NCBI GenBank assembly: GCA_037074705.1 | Contig: CM073593.1 | Coordinates: 10,235,001-10,299,000 of the forward strand | DNA: 64,000 nucleotides | Direction of reading: 5' to 3' | Source: Zhengitettix transpicula | Taxonomy: Eukaryota; Arthropoda; Insecta; Orthoptera; Tetrigidae | Shown: positions 13,014-24,812 of the stretch, piece by piece | Layout: the number at the start of each line of letters is the position of its first letter | Numbering within the stretch: the first letter of the stretch is position 1 | The notes under the pieces: model-generated | Database searches by the model: none | Told to the model about the DNA's origin: nothing | Seen by the model: only the letters and a program-made list of their open reading frames with translations | Translations under genes and position numbers: made by a program

Positions 13014-13170
13014 TTTCTCACATGACCCCAGAGATAACAAAGTAAAAGAAGCAGTTAAAGACTGGTTATCCTCACAGGCGGCAGACGCTATGACGTAGAC
13101 ATACAAAAGCTTGTAGAACGTTATGAGAAATGTTTAAAAATATGAAACTATGTAGAAAAATACATAAACA
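13014..13170 (+). pseudogene. Older mariner-like transposase C-terminal fragment
   Basis: In two frames, without a full ORF, the sequence reads KVKEAVKDWLSSQAADA and then YDVDIQKLVERYEKCLK followed by NYVEKY. This is the C-terminal signature of a mariner or Tc-like transposase (acidic-basic helix, W-L, I-x-K-L-x-x-R-x-x-K-C, YVEK). It is a second element, distinct from and more decayed than the neighbour ending at 12804, and no terminal repeats were found. A SINE-like copy begins about 50 bp downstream. Confidence 0.65.
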
Positions 13171-13217
13171 TGTAAGGACTTAAATAAAAAAATTATTTTG
13201 TAAAAATCAGTGATGGG

Positions 13218-13727
13218 ATGTTCTCTCGCAGGCAGAACCTTTTAGGAGAGATACGAAGGTGCTACCTTTGGGTATGTCTTTTCCTCTCCAATTTTGAACT
13301 AAGGTTCTCACAAGCCGAGGCACCTCGGCCTGTTTTGAGAGGTAAATGTTCCGGGGTCGCAGACCTTGGGCATACGGTAAGAGTTGTTCGCTATTCCCAT
13401 TGGAATAGTCGGCCAGCTGCCTCCTAAACTGGTCGGGGCACGGAGAAGGGAAATGCTGCGTCCCCACAGCAAACTCCTCTCCCGCTATCGGAAGGGCGTG
13501 GGACAAGTACCCAATGCCCTACCTACCCAATGCAGGTTTTTCTAGGGTTTTCCCTGCATTTCGTTAGGCGAATGCCGGGTAGGATCCTTAAAATATAGCC
13601 CGGGGGCCCTAGTTAACCCTTGGCTACCTTCCTCTACCCTTCCGAATCCCCCCTTTCAAATCCCTTCCTATACTATTAAAGGGGAGTTGCCCAATGTGGA
13701 ACACCCTCATGTAGACTGTTGCCCTAA
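13218..13727 (+). repeat. SINE-like repeat copy 2 (full length)
   Basis: Best full-length plus-strand copy: begins ttctctcgcaggcagaacc, has the central ccggggtcgcagacc and gcgaatgccgggtaggatcc blocks, then agcccgggggccc, and ends tgttgccctaaaaataaaataaaataa followed by a further A/T-rich simple tail. The simple-sequence tail after the A-run is typical of retroposed copies. Confidence 0.85.
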
Positions 13728-13739
13728 AAATAAAATAAA

Positions 13740-14640
13740 ATAATAGTAATAATAATAAAAATTAAAAAAAACTTGAAATTAAATGTTATATTCTCAATTT
13801 ATTTACTGGCTGAAAATATGTCACGAATACACTACATAAACGTGTCTGAAAGCTTCAATTTAAAGCAAACAAATTTACTACTATTAATATTTTTTATACG
13901 CAGTGCTTTTTTCCATGCTATCCATTATGATTTCGTTAAGTAAAAACACACAAAATATAAAATTTCATGATAGATTTGTTATTGGACAATTTCTGTTATC
14001 CGGATACAAGTAATATATTATTGTGCAGATTAAAAAATATGTACTTAATTATCAGTTGCATTTTAAGTAATTAATTATTTATATATAATTCGCTGTAATT
14101 GTCATTGAGCAAATAAACACGCAAGCAAACAATTTTCACATTTAGTTCTTAATCACACATTTTAAATTACAAGATTAACGAAACAAATATTTAAACAGCA
14201 AATAAATCTCAATTTATTTGGCAAAAAATAACCTAGTGGCCTGGAGTTGCCCGGGAGTTTATTTATATTACGTCAGAAAAGGAATTAATTCGACACTAAA
14301 CTGTTGGTATTTTCGAATATTTTATAATTAACCCCCAATTCACACCGCCGCCATGCAGGGACTGATGAATACTTAGTAGGTCTCAACGGCAGCGCAGATG
14401 ATAGATTCGACATAAATATGTCCCAATATATATCATTTAAACCCTCCTAATATTTACGCCGAGGGGATTGAACTTTACACCTTCTTTTGCAACCGTAATT
14501 TATTTACTTTTTAACCCATTTATCTTCAATATGTTACTATTAACCTAACTATTTGAAGTATATACATCATTTAGTACATTTGAAACATCCAAAATACTAT
14601 TGACCATCCTATATATAATTCAATCGTCTGAAACAAGTTT
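13740..14640. other. No recognisable feature
   Basis: AT-rich DNA between SINE-like copy 2 and the 154-codon frame, starting with the simple A/T tail of copy 2. Confidence 0.55.
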
Positions 14641-14656
14641 AACGTTTGATTTAATA

Positions 14657-15127
14657 TTATCCGTCATGTCGCCAATATAAATCAGTCACAGTTGTGGTGT
14701 TACCACGGACCCCTGAGGGACAAACTACATCACATTTTCTTGCTCCGTGTAGTGTTGTCCGATTCTTAGTCATCATTTTCAACCGTAGATAATTTATCAC
14801 TGAAGTTTGTAGTTCCGCAACTTCTCGACGAAAAATTTCCTGATTTCTCCCAATCAGGAAATGAAATGAAATGAAAATCTCCATGCTCTTCCTGATAAAA
14901 AAAAATTCACTATATTTATTTTTCAGTGTCCGTAACAAGAAAGAATCTCTGCCCCACCGGGTCATAATATTGAAACTCTGATTAATAGTATGAAAGATGC
15001 TGTATGTCGGTGGAACAAAACAGATTTGGGACATTTGCCGAGTACTGCACATTATTTGATCTACAAAACGAGATGCACGATGAAATTCACTGACGTGTAT
15101 GGTGTTATTGAAAATGCACACCAGTAC
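14657..15127 (-). other. 154-codon open frame, candidate exon or chance
   Basis: Minus-strand frame ending at a stop near 14657, with no ATG at its head but a pyrimidine-rich acceptor-like tract ending ctaag at about 15128-15132. Splicing there would continue in the phase left by the 22287 exon. The peptide has no Ig fold, signal or membrane segment that I can see and is of ordinary composition. It is longer than expected by chance at this base composition, but not by much. Listed as a possibility only. Confidence 0.15.
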
Positions 15128-15313
15128 TTAGAATATATAAAAAAAAAGTTGTCTAATTAAAATAGTTTATATATAGTGTGGTAATGATTAATTAGGCCAT
15201 TAAATTGTTCGTTATAAATTGAATTGTAACGGCAGGAGCTTCCAAAGCGACAATGGCGCCGAGCTCTGTTTCTTTGTAGAAAGCCGAAATGCGCGCGCGT
15301 AAGGAATTCAGGT

Positions 15314-15781
15314 TTTTTTTAAGGTAACAGGCTACATGAGGGTAATCCACATGGTGGCAACTCTCCTTTAATAGCATAGGAAGGGATGTGAAAGGGGGGA
15401 TGCAGAAGGGTAGAGGAAGGTAGCCAAGGGTTAATTAGGGCCCCCGGGCAATATTTTAAGGATCCTGCCCGGCATTCGCTTAAAGAAATTCAGGACAAAC
15501 CCTAGAAAAACATGCATCAGGTAGGTCGGGCGTTGGGTACTTGTCCCACGCCCTTCCGAAAGCGGGAGAGGAGTTTGCTGTGGGGACACAGCATTCCCTT
15601 CTCCGTGCCTCTACCAGTTTAGGAGGCAGCTGGCCGACTATTCCAATTGGAATGGCGGACAACTCTTACCGTATGCCCAAGGTCTGCGACCCCGGAACAT
15701 ACACCTCTCAAAACAGGCCGAGGTGCCTCGGCTTGTGGGAACCTTAGTTCTAAAACGGAGAGGAAAAGGCATCCCCAAAGG
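15314..15781 (-). repeat. SINE-like repeat copy 3, 5'-truncated
   Basis: Minus-strand copy: the T-run (tttttttaa) marks its 3' tail, and it stops at ggcatccccaaagg, missing the first ~50 bp of the family. The truncation point coincides with the outer end of the inverted-repeat arm at 15780. Confidence 0.8.
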
Positions 15782-15985
15782 TTATATGAATTACGTTCCA
15801 TAGAAGATGAAACCTTACTTCAATACCTTATTAGAATATATTTAATAATTTTACTTATGAAATTTTGAATTTAACTTCTTTCACGTTTTATTTATAATAT
15901 TGAAACTTTTAATCATTTTAAGATCAGCGTTAATCGCAAAATTAGAAACGATTGATGCTATCTAAGTTTTCTAACTCGTACAAAC
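15780..15985 (+). repeat. Left arm of a large inverted repeat (uninterrupted)
   Basis: Runs from ggttatatgaattacgttcc to aactcgtacaaa. Its reverse complement is found in two pieces at 17684-17769 and 18375-18492, separated by the 604-bp Helitron-like element. Arm length is about 205 bp. The region between the arms contains a SINE-like copy and LTR-like unit F. Confidence 0.85.
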
Positions 15986-16112
15986 ATTTTTTTTCTAAAA
16001 GATGTTTAAATAAGGCGTTTTCGTATGGAAAGTGGGTGTAGAAAACAAGATGGTGAAGGTGGAAATTCAATACGACTAACGGTTTACGAAATATTAAGAA
16101 TCACGCAGCATT

Positions 16113-16642
16113 CTTTTTTTTTGGGTGTAGATAGGCTATGTATAGGGTAATCCACATAGTGGCAACTCCCCTCTTATAGCATAGGAAATGGATTTGAAAG
16201 GGGGGATGCGGTAGGGAGTAGGAAGGTAGCCAAGGGTTACTAGGGCCCCCGGGATATATTTTAAGGATCCTACCCGGCATTCGCCTAAAAGTAATGCAGG
16301 ACAAACCCTATAAAAAACCTGCATCGGGTAGTTCGGGCATTTGGTACTTGTCCCACGCCCTTCCGATGACGGGAGAGGAGTTTGCTGTGGGGACGCAGCT
16401 TACCCCTCGCCATGCCTTGGCCTGTTTAGGAGGCAGCTGGCCGACTATTCCAATAGGAATAGCGGACAACTCTTGCCGTATGCCCAAGGATTGCGACCCC
16501 GGAACATACACCTCTCAAAACAGACCGAGGTGCCTCGGCATGTGGATCCTTAGTTCAAAAAAACCAGAGAGATGTGAGGGCATCCCCAAAGGTAGCCCCC
16601 GCCAGAGCTGTCTGGGAAGGTTCACCTGCGAGCATTCCTGGA
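16113..16642 (-). repeat. SINE-like repeat copy 4, alternative 3' end
   Basis: Minus-strand copy ending in the T-run ttctttttttttgggtgtagatagg. Its 3' end reads (on its own strand) cctatctacacccaaaa instead of the usual gcctgttgccctaaaa, and it has ataagaggggagttgccac. It shares these with copy 6, so the two define a subfamily. It lies between the arms of the large inverted repeat. Confidence 0.8.
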
Positions 16643-17512
16643 ATCGGCGATGATATGAGAAGGAGGCTAAAATCTGAGTACGAGAGATATAATAATACGG
16701 TTCAGTTCTCTTAGAGAAACGAACAGTAAAGTTTGTAAATATAAATTGTAAATTGCGATTTCCTGTATGGAAGCAAGCCAATAGTTGTACGGAGAGATTT
16801 TCATAACAATTTGCAAACGGAGAAGCAAAAGGTTGCTTCACGCTGATGGAACAATTTTCGCATTGAGGAATCCGGCATCCGCTAGCTGACCAGAAAGGGG
16901 CGGCTTATCCGAGGTTTCGAGAAATTCAAGCGTGTGTATTAAAATTGCAATGAAGTAGAGTCAGTGTAAAAAAAAAGGTTTTTTAGTGTGGTAGTGTTCA
17001 AGATAGAAGAGAGAGATCTGGTATCAGACAGACATTCCGTGAGTAACCAAAACTTTGATATAAATTTGTAAACGATAATTAAAAGGGATTTCGTTCAGTT
17101 TTCATTTCGTTCAGTTTTCTTTTCACTTATTTTCGTATTGATTTTTGGTTAACTTTTTATATTTTGAATTGTTAATTGACAGTTTATACATTGATTTTGT
17201 TCTAATTATCAAACCCAGTAGCGACCCTGCGATAAGAGATTCAACGAATTTGATTGAAATGATATAAGAATTGTATGTTCAAAAATGCCGCTAATTAATA
17301 AATAAAAATTAAAGTGTTTGTTTAAATGGATGAAATTCGGCATGAAAATAGGTTTTGTAAATTGTAAAATTTATCAACAATAATAACTTCCTTTTAAGCT
17401 CAATCACTGTTGTTAATTATTCCTATAAATTAATTAAATTTCTATTGATCATTACAAAAATGGCTTCACCAACGTGGGGCAAATTAATCGCCTTCCACTT
17501 GTTTATCACAAT
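16643..17512 (+). mobile_element. LTR-like unit F, plus-strand, 5'-truncated
   Basis: Opposite orientation to A-E. It shares with the reverse complement of C the blocks aaaggttgcttcac, gatctggtatcagacagacattc and tgtaaacgataattaaaag, then atcaaacccagtagcgaccctg. It ends with attacaaaaatggcttcaccaacgtggggc and a final 'tcaca' just before atatt. The TG start is missing: the left side abuts a SINE-like copy. Confidence 0.6.
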
Positions 17513-17683
17513 ATTGAAATTTTGTTATCATGAAAGGCAGTGCCCGACACTTTGCTTCTTAAAACTCATGGCACACGTCTTCGCTTTAGAGATATACGTT
17601 TCTTATTCAGGATGAATAATTTTTTTTATGCTTAGAATTCTTAGTGCATGCTATATGACTATATTAATGTAATAATTCTCTTT

Positions 17684-18492
17684 TGTACGAGTTAGAAAAC
17701 TTAGATAACATCAATCGTTTCTAATTTTTCGATTAACGCTGATCTTAAAATGATTAAAAGTTTCAATATATCTATCTATCTATATAATAAAAAAGGATGT
17801 ATATTTGTATGTATGTATGTATTTACGTTGTTCTTTATACAAATTTTATCGCGTGAACAGGATGCAACAAAAATTGGTACACATATTCTTCAAAATACGA
17901 GAAACGGTACTGTGAGGGTGAGAAACGCCTAGCATACATGTGGAAAGAGTTATAATTAAAAACCGTGATCATTAAATATTAAATTACTGCGCGCCAAGAG
18001 ACAATGACGTCACGCGAGAGAAAGACGTTACTACGCAACGAACAAAGGAAATATCTCCTTTATTAGGAATGAAATAAAGCAGAAATATTTTTTTTAAATA
18101 AAAAGTATAATCTTATACAGCAATATTCCATCGAATGATAATAAAGAAGAATACGAATTACTTTACCATCCTTGGGGGAAAATGTAAGTTAATTTTCGCG
18201 CTGTATTAGTTGTGAGTCTAGCTAACAATTTCATCAATGTAATATTTCGTAATGTATGAAGACTGAGTGACGATTATATCCTGAAATACTCAAGGAATAT
18301 ATTTAAGTATTCAATTAAATACTTTTTCGAGTTTATATAAATAAGTACACGAGCAACGCCGGGCACCCAGCTAGTTATAAATAAAACGTGAATGAAGTTA
18401 AATTAAAAATTTCATAAGTAAAATTATTAAATATATTCTAATAAGGTATTGAAGTAAGGTTTCATCTTCTATGGAACGTAATTCATATAACC
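17684..18492 (-). repeat. Right arm of the large inverted repeat (split by insertion)
   Basis: 17684-17769 (ttgtacgagttagaaaac...gtttcaatat) plus 18375-18492 (tataaataaaacg...cataacc) reconstruct the reverse complement of 15780-15985. The break falls exactly at the ends of the Helitron-like element. Confidence 0.85.
17771..18374 (+). mobile_element. Helitron-like non-autonomous element in an inverted-repeat arm
   Basis: About 604 bp, from TC (tctatctatctatataata) to CTAG (gcaacgccgggcacccagctag), followed by T. TC at the 5' end, CTAG at the 3' end and insertion at an A/T junction without clear target duplication are Helitron traits, but I see no Rep/helicase gene, and only a GC-rich stretch (acgccgggcacc) where a 3' hairpin would be. 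The boundaries come from the intact opposite arm at 15780-15985, where the flanks are contiguous. The copy at 23639-24392 is a relative. Confidence 0.6.
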
Positions 18493-18494
18493 AT

Positions 18495-19300
18495 TCTCAG
18501 ACCAACTTCAAAAATAATCTCTGGAATCTCTGCACCTTTACGGCGACGTGAGAAAGTACATGTCGATTTCAATGTTCACATTATATTGGATCCGAATTCA
18601 GACTTCAATAATGCTTCCCTTTTCAGTTTCGAAATAACGTTCCACATCCCCTAGAAGGTCCAATATGAAGGGAAAAGTTGCCACAGGAAATTGGGAGCCG
18701 AATATTTCCGCAATTTAATTTATTCCAAGTGAATTGGTTCTACGGTCCCTTTTGCTGTACGTCAATGAGAAGGAAATCGTATTGACCGAGTGATCTATCT
18801 GCAGATTGCACCTCAAGAGGTCAATTTCGGGCAACCTCCCTACCGCCTCACCGTTTCAAAGCTGATGAAATCTTGTTACAAACCTTTAAACAGATGGAGC
18901 GACTTACGTGATGTCAAAGACTATTCCGATAATCCTGCAAATGTTATACATAAAGCAATGTGTACAAAGATGAAATTACTAATCGATCAGGTTTGGAAAA
19001 TGTTAAATTTCCGGCTCACCAGGTAGATAATTGGTTTACAGATGATACAAAAGCACCAAAATATAAATTAATAATTAGTAGAATATGACGATATTTGAAA
19101 TTAGTTATAAATTATGGCCATGCTATATTCATGAGGCAATTATATCTTATTGGAGGATCTATATGATGTGTTCACATTACATAATTTCATTCAATAAAAA
19201 GAAACGTGAATATTAGGTGTACAGATTTAATTGTGTATAGAAATTTTAGGATGTATCGTATTGTGATAAAAACTTTGCATAACACAAAACTTAATGTAAA
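18495..19300. other. Unassigned, moderately GC stretch
   Basis: 18500-19030 is less AT-rich than average and has a 78-codon plus-strand open frame (18790-19026) without a recognised domain. No match to the repeat families in the window. Confidence 0.4.
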
Positions 19301-19308
19301 CAATATAT

Positions 19309-20337
19309 TGTAATAATTAGAAGTTGTAAATTAATTAAATGAGCTCCACGTTGAGGAACCCAATTTATGTAATAATTAAAAGGTGGTCTTAATTGAAGGA
19401 TTAATTAATAAAATTATTAAGATTTAAAAATTTATTCTTTTAAAGTACAAATGGTAATCCCTACTTTATACGCCGATTTTCATCAAGTTAAAAAACGAAT
19501 ATTTTATTTCAATTTTGCAATTCATTGCGTTCTAGGAAAAATACAACTTTATATTTTACAATCAAAAACGTCGAAATTCTCTTTATCTCAGGGTCATTAC
19601 TGGTTTTGTTAGTCAGAAACATCCAACCTAATAAACTACCATTAACAATTCAAACTCATTGAAGATAACTTAATACAATATGAAAATAAACGCAATGAAG
19701 GAAACCAAATGAACAGAAAAACGAACGAAATCTATCTTCAATCCTCGTTTACAGATTTTAAATAATTGTTTTGTACTCACGAATGTCTTTCTGGTACCAG
19801 ATCTTATTCTTGGAGCTTGAGGACAACACTCACTAAAAGGTCATTATTCACTGATTCTACACATTAAAATTTTAATACACTCGGTCGATGTTCTCGTTCA
19901 CTGCCACCTGGAACTTTGGATCAGCCGTCCCTCAGTCAGCCCTCGGACATAGGTCTCCTTGATGCCTCTATGTCAAATTTAGTTCAGTCTGTGTGAAGCA
20001 AAACCTTTTGCTTCCAACATTGCGATTATTATTCGAGTCTCACAGTTAAAACTGTTTACTCGCCTTTTATGTAACTAATAGATCTCGCTCTTGGGCTTCT
20101 TGGACCGAGCTATTCATACTTTTTAAATCAGCATCTTCGCTTTACGTTTTCAGTTCCCGACGCAGACTTTTCTGTTTCGCGTCTCGCCGCAGACTGACTA
20201 ACTCTTGTACCGATCGCGGTTCACAACAGAAGCTCCGCCGACACAGAGTTACCGTCAATTGTTGTTCTTTGGCAAATCGTACCGCTAACAATCCAATTTA
20301 ATTAAAACAATTAATGGCCTCTTTAATTGGTATTACA
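19309..20337 (-). mobile_element. LTR-like unit C (solo LTR candidate)
   Basis: A 1029-bp unit starting TGTAATAATTAG and ending GGTATTACA. It is flanked by ATAT at 19305-19308 and 20338-20341, a clean 4-bp target duplication. Near its left end is gagctccacgttgagg followed by a second TGTAATAATTA at about 19368, so the family's terminus appears twice around the PBS-like motif. On the minus strand it carries the block ctggtaccagaaagacattcg shared with F and G. No coding capacity was seen. Confidence 0.75.
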
Positions 20338-20764
20338 ATATCAAAATATGTTTGAAGTGTGAGTTGAACGGTATTAATAAGTAATAATATATTGACTAAA
20401 AATATACATTAATTATAGGTATAACGTACAAATTGTAGAAGTCCGCACGTGAAATTTAACTTAAAAACTTATAACCCCACAATAATTTATCTTAAGATAA
20501 ATATCAATTTTTTTTTAAATATTTTGTTTATTGTTACATAAAACTACATGGTTATTAGTGACCACATTCACTTTACAAATTACTCCTACTCTTTTTAGTT
20601 TAATATATCATCGGTTACAGAGGGTTGGTAGTGCCTAGAGTAAAAGTTGGTTTACAGTATATGTTATTAAAGGAAAACTAGTAGGAATATATCAGATTAT
20701 ATAGAACGGGTTTAAGTACCTTAAATAATCCATGATTGAGTTTATAGATCGGGGTTCATTGAGC

Positions 20765-21640
20765 CGCCTGGGATTCCATAGTCTCTTCTTATTCGTGCAC
20801 GTGCACTCGTGTCGGGTGGTGCATGTAGAGTTACATTTGCCGCAGGTGACAGGATTGGTTTTGGTCATTAGGTGTCCATGGGATAGTCTACAATTCTTAG
20901 ACGGGTGAATATGGTCTGAACATGTCTGTTTAAATTGTACTGATTTGGTTGGTTTTCATATACAGTGTTCCTAATTTCGTGGAGTTTTGTCTTTTTGTTG
21001 ACCCACTTGTTCCAATTTTCCTTGATTTTGGCTTTTATGGATTTGATTACGTTCTTGTGTGGCACTGACAGGTTAGACGGGTTTTGGCTGGATAGTGCGC
21101 ATTTATCTGCGATACCAACGTACGTCAGTTGTTTGCCTGAGGCTATAATTTTGGGCTATGATATCCAGTGTGTTGGTTTCCGTACTACACTTATTTTCTA
21201 TTTATTCAATTACGCTTCTTGAGTCCTTTAAGATGGCGAACTTGGAGTTATTTGACCTCGTTTAGAGCTTCTTTCATTGCGTTAGTTTGACAGCAGAAAA
21301 TCAAAGCCATATCATGGAGTTTATAGGCTTTTGTGGACCCTTGGAATATGGTAGCGCATGCAGGATATGTATGTATGTAGTCATTATAAGTTCTAAGGTT
21401 TTCGTGGAAACGGATTTGGTATATTTGAAGGCTGGTTTTAATTTTGGGATATTCCGTGAGAGTTAGGTCAATATATGGGGGTTTCTAGTGTTTCTGGGGG
21501 TTCGTCGAGAGAACAAAGTTGAAGGACGTCGGGAGGATGAGGGATTGTTTTTGAGAGGATGTTTTTCATTCTGAGAGATAGGGGTTTTGGGTAAGAGGTT
21601 TTGACGTTGTAAATACTAATTTTAATGTCTGTGATCGTGC
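20765..21640 (-). mobile_element. Non-LTR retrotransposon ORF2 remnant (RNase H region)
   Basis: Minus-strand frames with shifts read, in order: RMKNIL-type sequence (about 21560), a run with KIKTSLQIYQIRFHENL, then a decayed RNase H domain (CCQTNAMKEALNEV, FAILKDSRSVIE, LTYVGIADKCALS). After that come IKENWNKWVNKKTKLHEI and FTRLRI, then in another frame HGHLMTK and CGKC. The RLRI...HGHLM...CxxC order is the C-terminal hallmark of RNase H-bearing Jockey/I/R1-like non-LTR elements. The first RNase H Asp position and the Glu position appear lost and several stops interrupt, so it is dead. Confidence 0.75.
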
Positions 21641-22286
21641 AAGGTTTTATAGCAGGTTAAATTTGATATATAATGGAAGAAAATAATTGATTGCCATTTG
21701 AAGCCAGAAAATTAAATATTTTAATTACAATTTGTTTAACCTCCTTATACAATAAGTAATAAATCTAATTTTATTACCATAAGGATTTTGCAACATTGCT
21801 GAGATTATCCATGTTTTTTTTATCTGTTCACGTAATTTGAGACTCGTATTTTTCATGCCAGAAATCAGTCAGCAATGAAATTGTCCCGTACTGCCACAGC
21901 AGTCATGTAGATTCGTAACACACCCCCGGTCATAATTTGTTTGTACAGAGCTCATACATCTATAAATTTTATTATGCTATCATTTCAATGATTCTTTCTA
22001 GCGACTGTGTATTTCAGTTTTCCTTTCCTTAACACATGTGGAAATTTGACTTACGTACTAAACCGGACCCACAAATATAAACTACTTTACATGAGCACGA
22101 TATGCTTAATACTTAATATTCTTTGTAATTGTTGCAGTGTAAGGTTTAATATTTACTACACCAAACGTTATTCGAGATTGTTCCAGTAGAAATTACATTA
22201 TTAAGTCAAATATTCACACGTGCCACGACGAAAATATATAGAGGAATAATTTGCAAGGTGATCATTTAATATGTTAATTTACTCAC

Positions 22287-22465
22287 CAGGGTAGTAGACG
22301 AGGTTCCGACGGACCGAGTATCCGGTGCTGGGAACCTTCAGCTCACAACCAAACACAGCTGGCTGCTCTAAATCCTCGTCCTTAAGGACTTTGTAGGCTG
22401 TGATTTCGTAGCCGACGGCGTCTCCTCGCCACGATGACGTCACAGTGACGCCGTCCAACGCCTTC
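22287..22465 (-). CDS. Internal exon: second half of second Ig domain
   Basis: Exon of 179 nt, entering in phase 2 and leaving in phase 1. The acceptor is tttgttctcag and the donor is GTGAGT at 22281-22286. Its first base completes a GAG codon with the previous exon (HT-E-KALDG). It encodes 59 whole codons, including AVFGCELKVPSTGYSV, where Cys40 should pair with the Cys of the preceding exon, and ends at a LVYYPG-type strand. The frame is open after the donor only as far as a stop in the intron, so at least one more exon must follow at lower coordinates. That exon would show whether the protein is GPI-linked, transmembrane or secreted; I did not find it with confidence. Confidence 0.9.
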
Positions 22466-23638
22466 CTGAGAACAAACGCGGAATTTGACGTCAGCGCAAA
22501 CAAAATAAAATAGCGCAGCTCTTAAACTCGCTGGAAGTTTGCCCAACTCATAATAAAACACTGCGGTCGCGGTCACTGAATCCTTTTCCTCAGCGCAATT
22601 AGGAAAAGACACAATGTACGAGATATGTTTAATATTCTATCCGTAACGCGGATTCCACCCAAAGCATATTTCTCAAAATGTTACTAAAATCATATGTGAA
22701 CGACGTTTATGCGATGAACGTTTATCAAAATAAAAATTCAAATAGTTAAAACCAAAATTTTAGGACCGAAACATTTAAAAGAAAATTGAAATTGATCTCA
22801 AGTTCGTTTTCATTGAGTTAAGTATATTTAATTCAGATTTAGGTAAATCAACCGATTGCAATGTGATAAATAGCCTTTGAACTTCCAAATTGTTTTTTTT
22901 AGATTCATCTTAATTTTTGGCATGTAATAGGAATGTCATGTAAAGAATTGTGAAAAAGGCTGAAGACATATATAAACTGCATTTGTATTACATTTCTAAA
23001 ATTTCGTTAGCCGACAATGCTTGCATCTCTTTTTTCAATAGAGCGCTGGTTTTATTGTTTTGACAAAATTTTTGTGCGATCCCCAAATAATAGCACGAAG
23101 TTCAATATTTGTAACTGTAGCGTGACGGCCTCCCGTTCTTTTCATTCAGATTCAGACCCACTCGTTGGGATTGAATATTTTCAACACACCTCTAGATTTC
23201 CCGGAAATTTTCACTCAATGTTTCAGTAATTTTTAAAACATATTCTCCCAAAAAGTAGACAGAAAAGCATTACGTATCACCCTCTAGCCAAATAAACGGA
23301 AGTAAAATATATGAAATAATAAAATAATATATAAAGTTTAATAATCAGACCCTATTTATCATTTAGATGATATATATACTTATTTAGAATAAACGTTCAT
23401 TATTTTGGATAAATATTAATGCTGAATTTAGTTATTATAACATAAGGAGCCGTGCCCTCTCAATCTCTGAGTATTTAATATCTACTAAATCATAGAAGGT
23501 GGATAATTCTACATTTTTATTTTATATTTTTTTTACATATTTCAAATTTATTTAATACTAGTATAAGTTCAAATTTTTTCTAATATTGTTCAACTATTTT
23601 GTAAACCAATACTTGTATTTGTCTTTAGTATATTATCG

Positions 23639-24392
23639 TACTATCTGGGTTCCCGGCGTTGCCTGTGTACTTATTTATGTAAGCCCGAAAAAGTATTTAA
23701 TTCTATATTAAACTTTGGTGAAGAAGTGATTTAACCTAAATCTAACTGTTCCTAGTTCCGTAATACTTAGACCGATAGTGCATTAATTTATAAGATATAA
23801 AATACGATGATTTTTATTGCATCAATCACAACAAACATACGTCCGATTTTTTTTTACGAATAGAATACTTAAATATTCTCCTTGAGTATTTCAGGATATA
23901 ATTGTCCCTCAGTCTTCAGACATTACGAAAGAATGAATTCATGAAACTCTTAGCTAAATTCATAATGTAAACAAATAGCCGCCATATTGGAGTCACTAAT
24001 ATGGCGCGAAAATTAAGTTACATTTTCCGCAAGGATCGTAAAATATTTCTGATTGTTTTTTATCATAATTCGATGGAGTATTCCTTTTAATTGAATGTAA
24101 AAATTTCTGCTTCATTTCATTACGGAAAAGGAAGTAATTCCTTTGTTCGTCGCGTATTACGTCTCGCGTGACGTCATGGTCTCTTGGCGTGCAGTGAATT
24201 AACACAAAATGATAATGTTTTTCAATTATAATTCTTTTACCTTTATGCTAGGGATTTCGCACCCCCCACAGTATCGTTTCCCGTGTCTTTAAGAATATGT
24301 GTACCAAGTTTGTTGCAATCAGTCCACGCGTTTAAATTTTTATTAAGATTAACGTAAATACATACATACAAATATACATCCTTTTTCATTAT
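23639..24392 (-). mobile_element. Helitron-like non-autonomous element, minus-strand
   Basis: The left end ctatctgggttcccggcgttgc is the reverse complement of the family 3' terminus, and the right end catacaaatatacatcctttttc matches the reverse of the 5' start. Internal blocks (aggaagtaattcctttgttcg, cgcgtgacgtcatggtctcttgg) match the interior of the copy at 17771-18374. No coding capacity. Confidence 0.55.
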
Positions 24393-24394
24393 CT

Positions 24395-24812
24395 GTGTGT
24401 CCGGCGTTACCCGAGTTCTCATAATTAAACACAGTCACGTTCATAGCCCCGGATTCGACTTAAATCTCGGATGTTTACTCGTTATTTTTATATAACGTCC
24501 CTCCACACGCACCCCTTAAGGGTGTTTCCCTCGCACGTCGAAACGGGTTGAAATTATATTCAATCAAAAACGGGAGAAACACTATCAATCTCATTGCCCC
24601 GAAAAATATTTATCCCGCGTAAACATCGGGAGCTTGAGCATGTTTGACAATGTCCTCCCCCGCCCCTGAGAGTGTTAGACGTGTCTTACCTCCACAGTGT
24701 TTGTTTCCTGTTTACGTTTACGAAATGTGATAAATGTTTCTTCCTGTGTGTATATTTGTATGCGGAACTTACACACTCAAAGAGACTGTTTTATTTATTA
24801 GAGGATTAGCTG
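24395..24812 (-). mobile_element. Helitron-like repeat, second subtype, minus-strand
   Basis: Starts tatctgtgtgtccggcgttacccgag and contains the reverse of the ccggggttatggatgtcgctgagttt block and of the gtgtttgtttccggt block seen at 42.9-44.5 kb. It directly abuts the element ending at 24392, so the two may be one composite or a nested pair. Confidence 0.5.
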
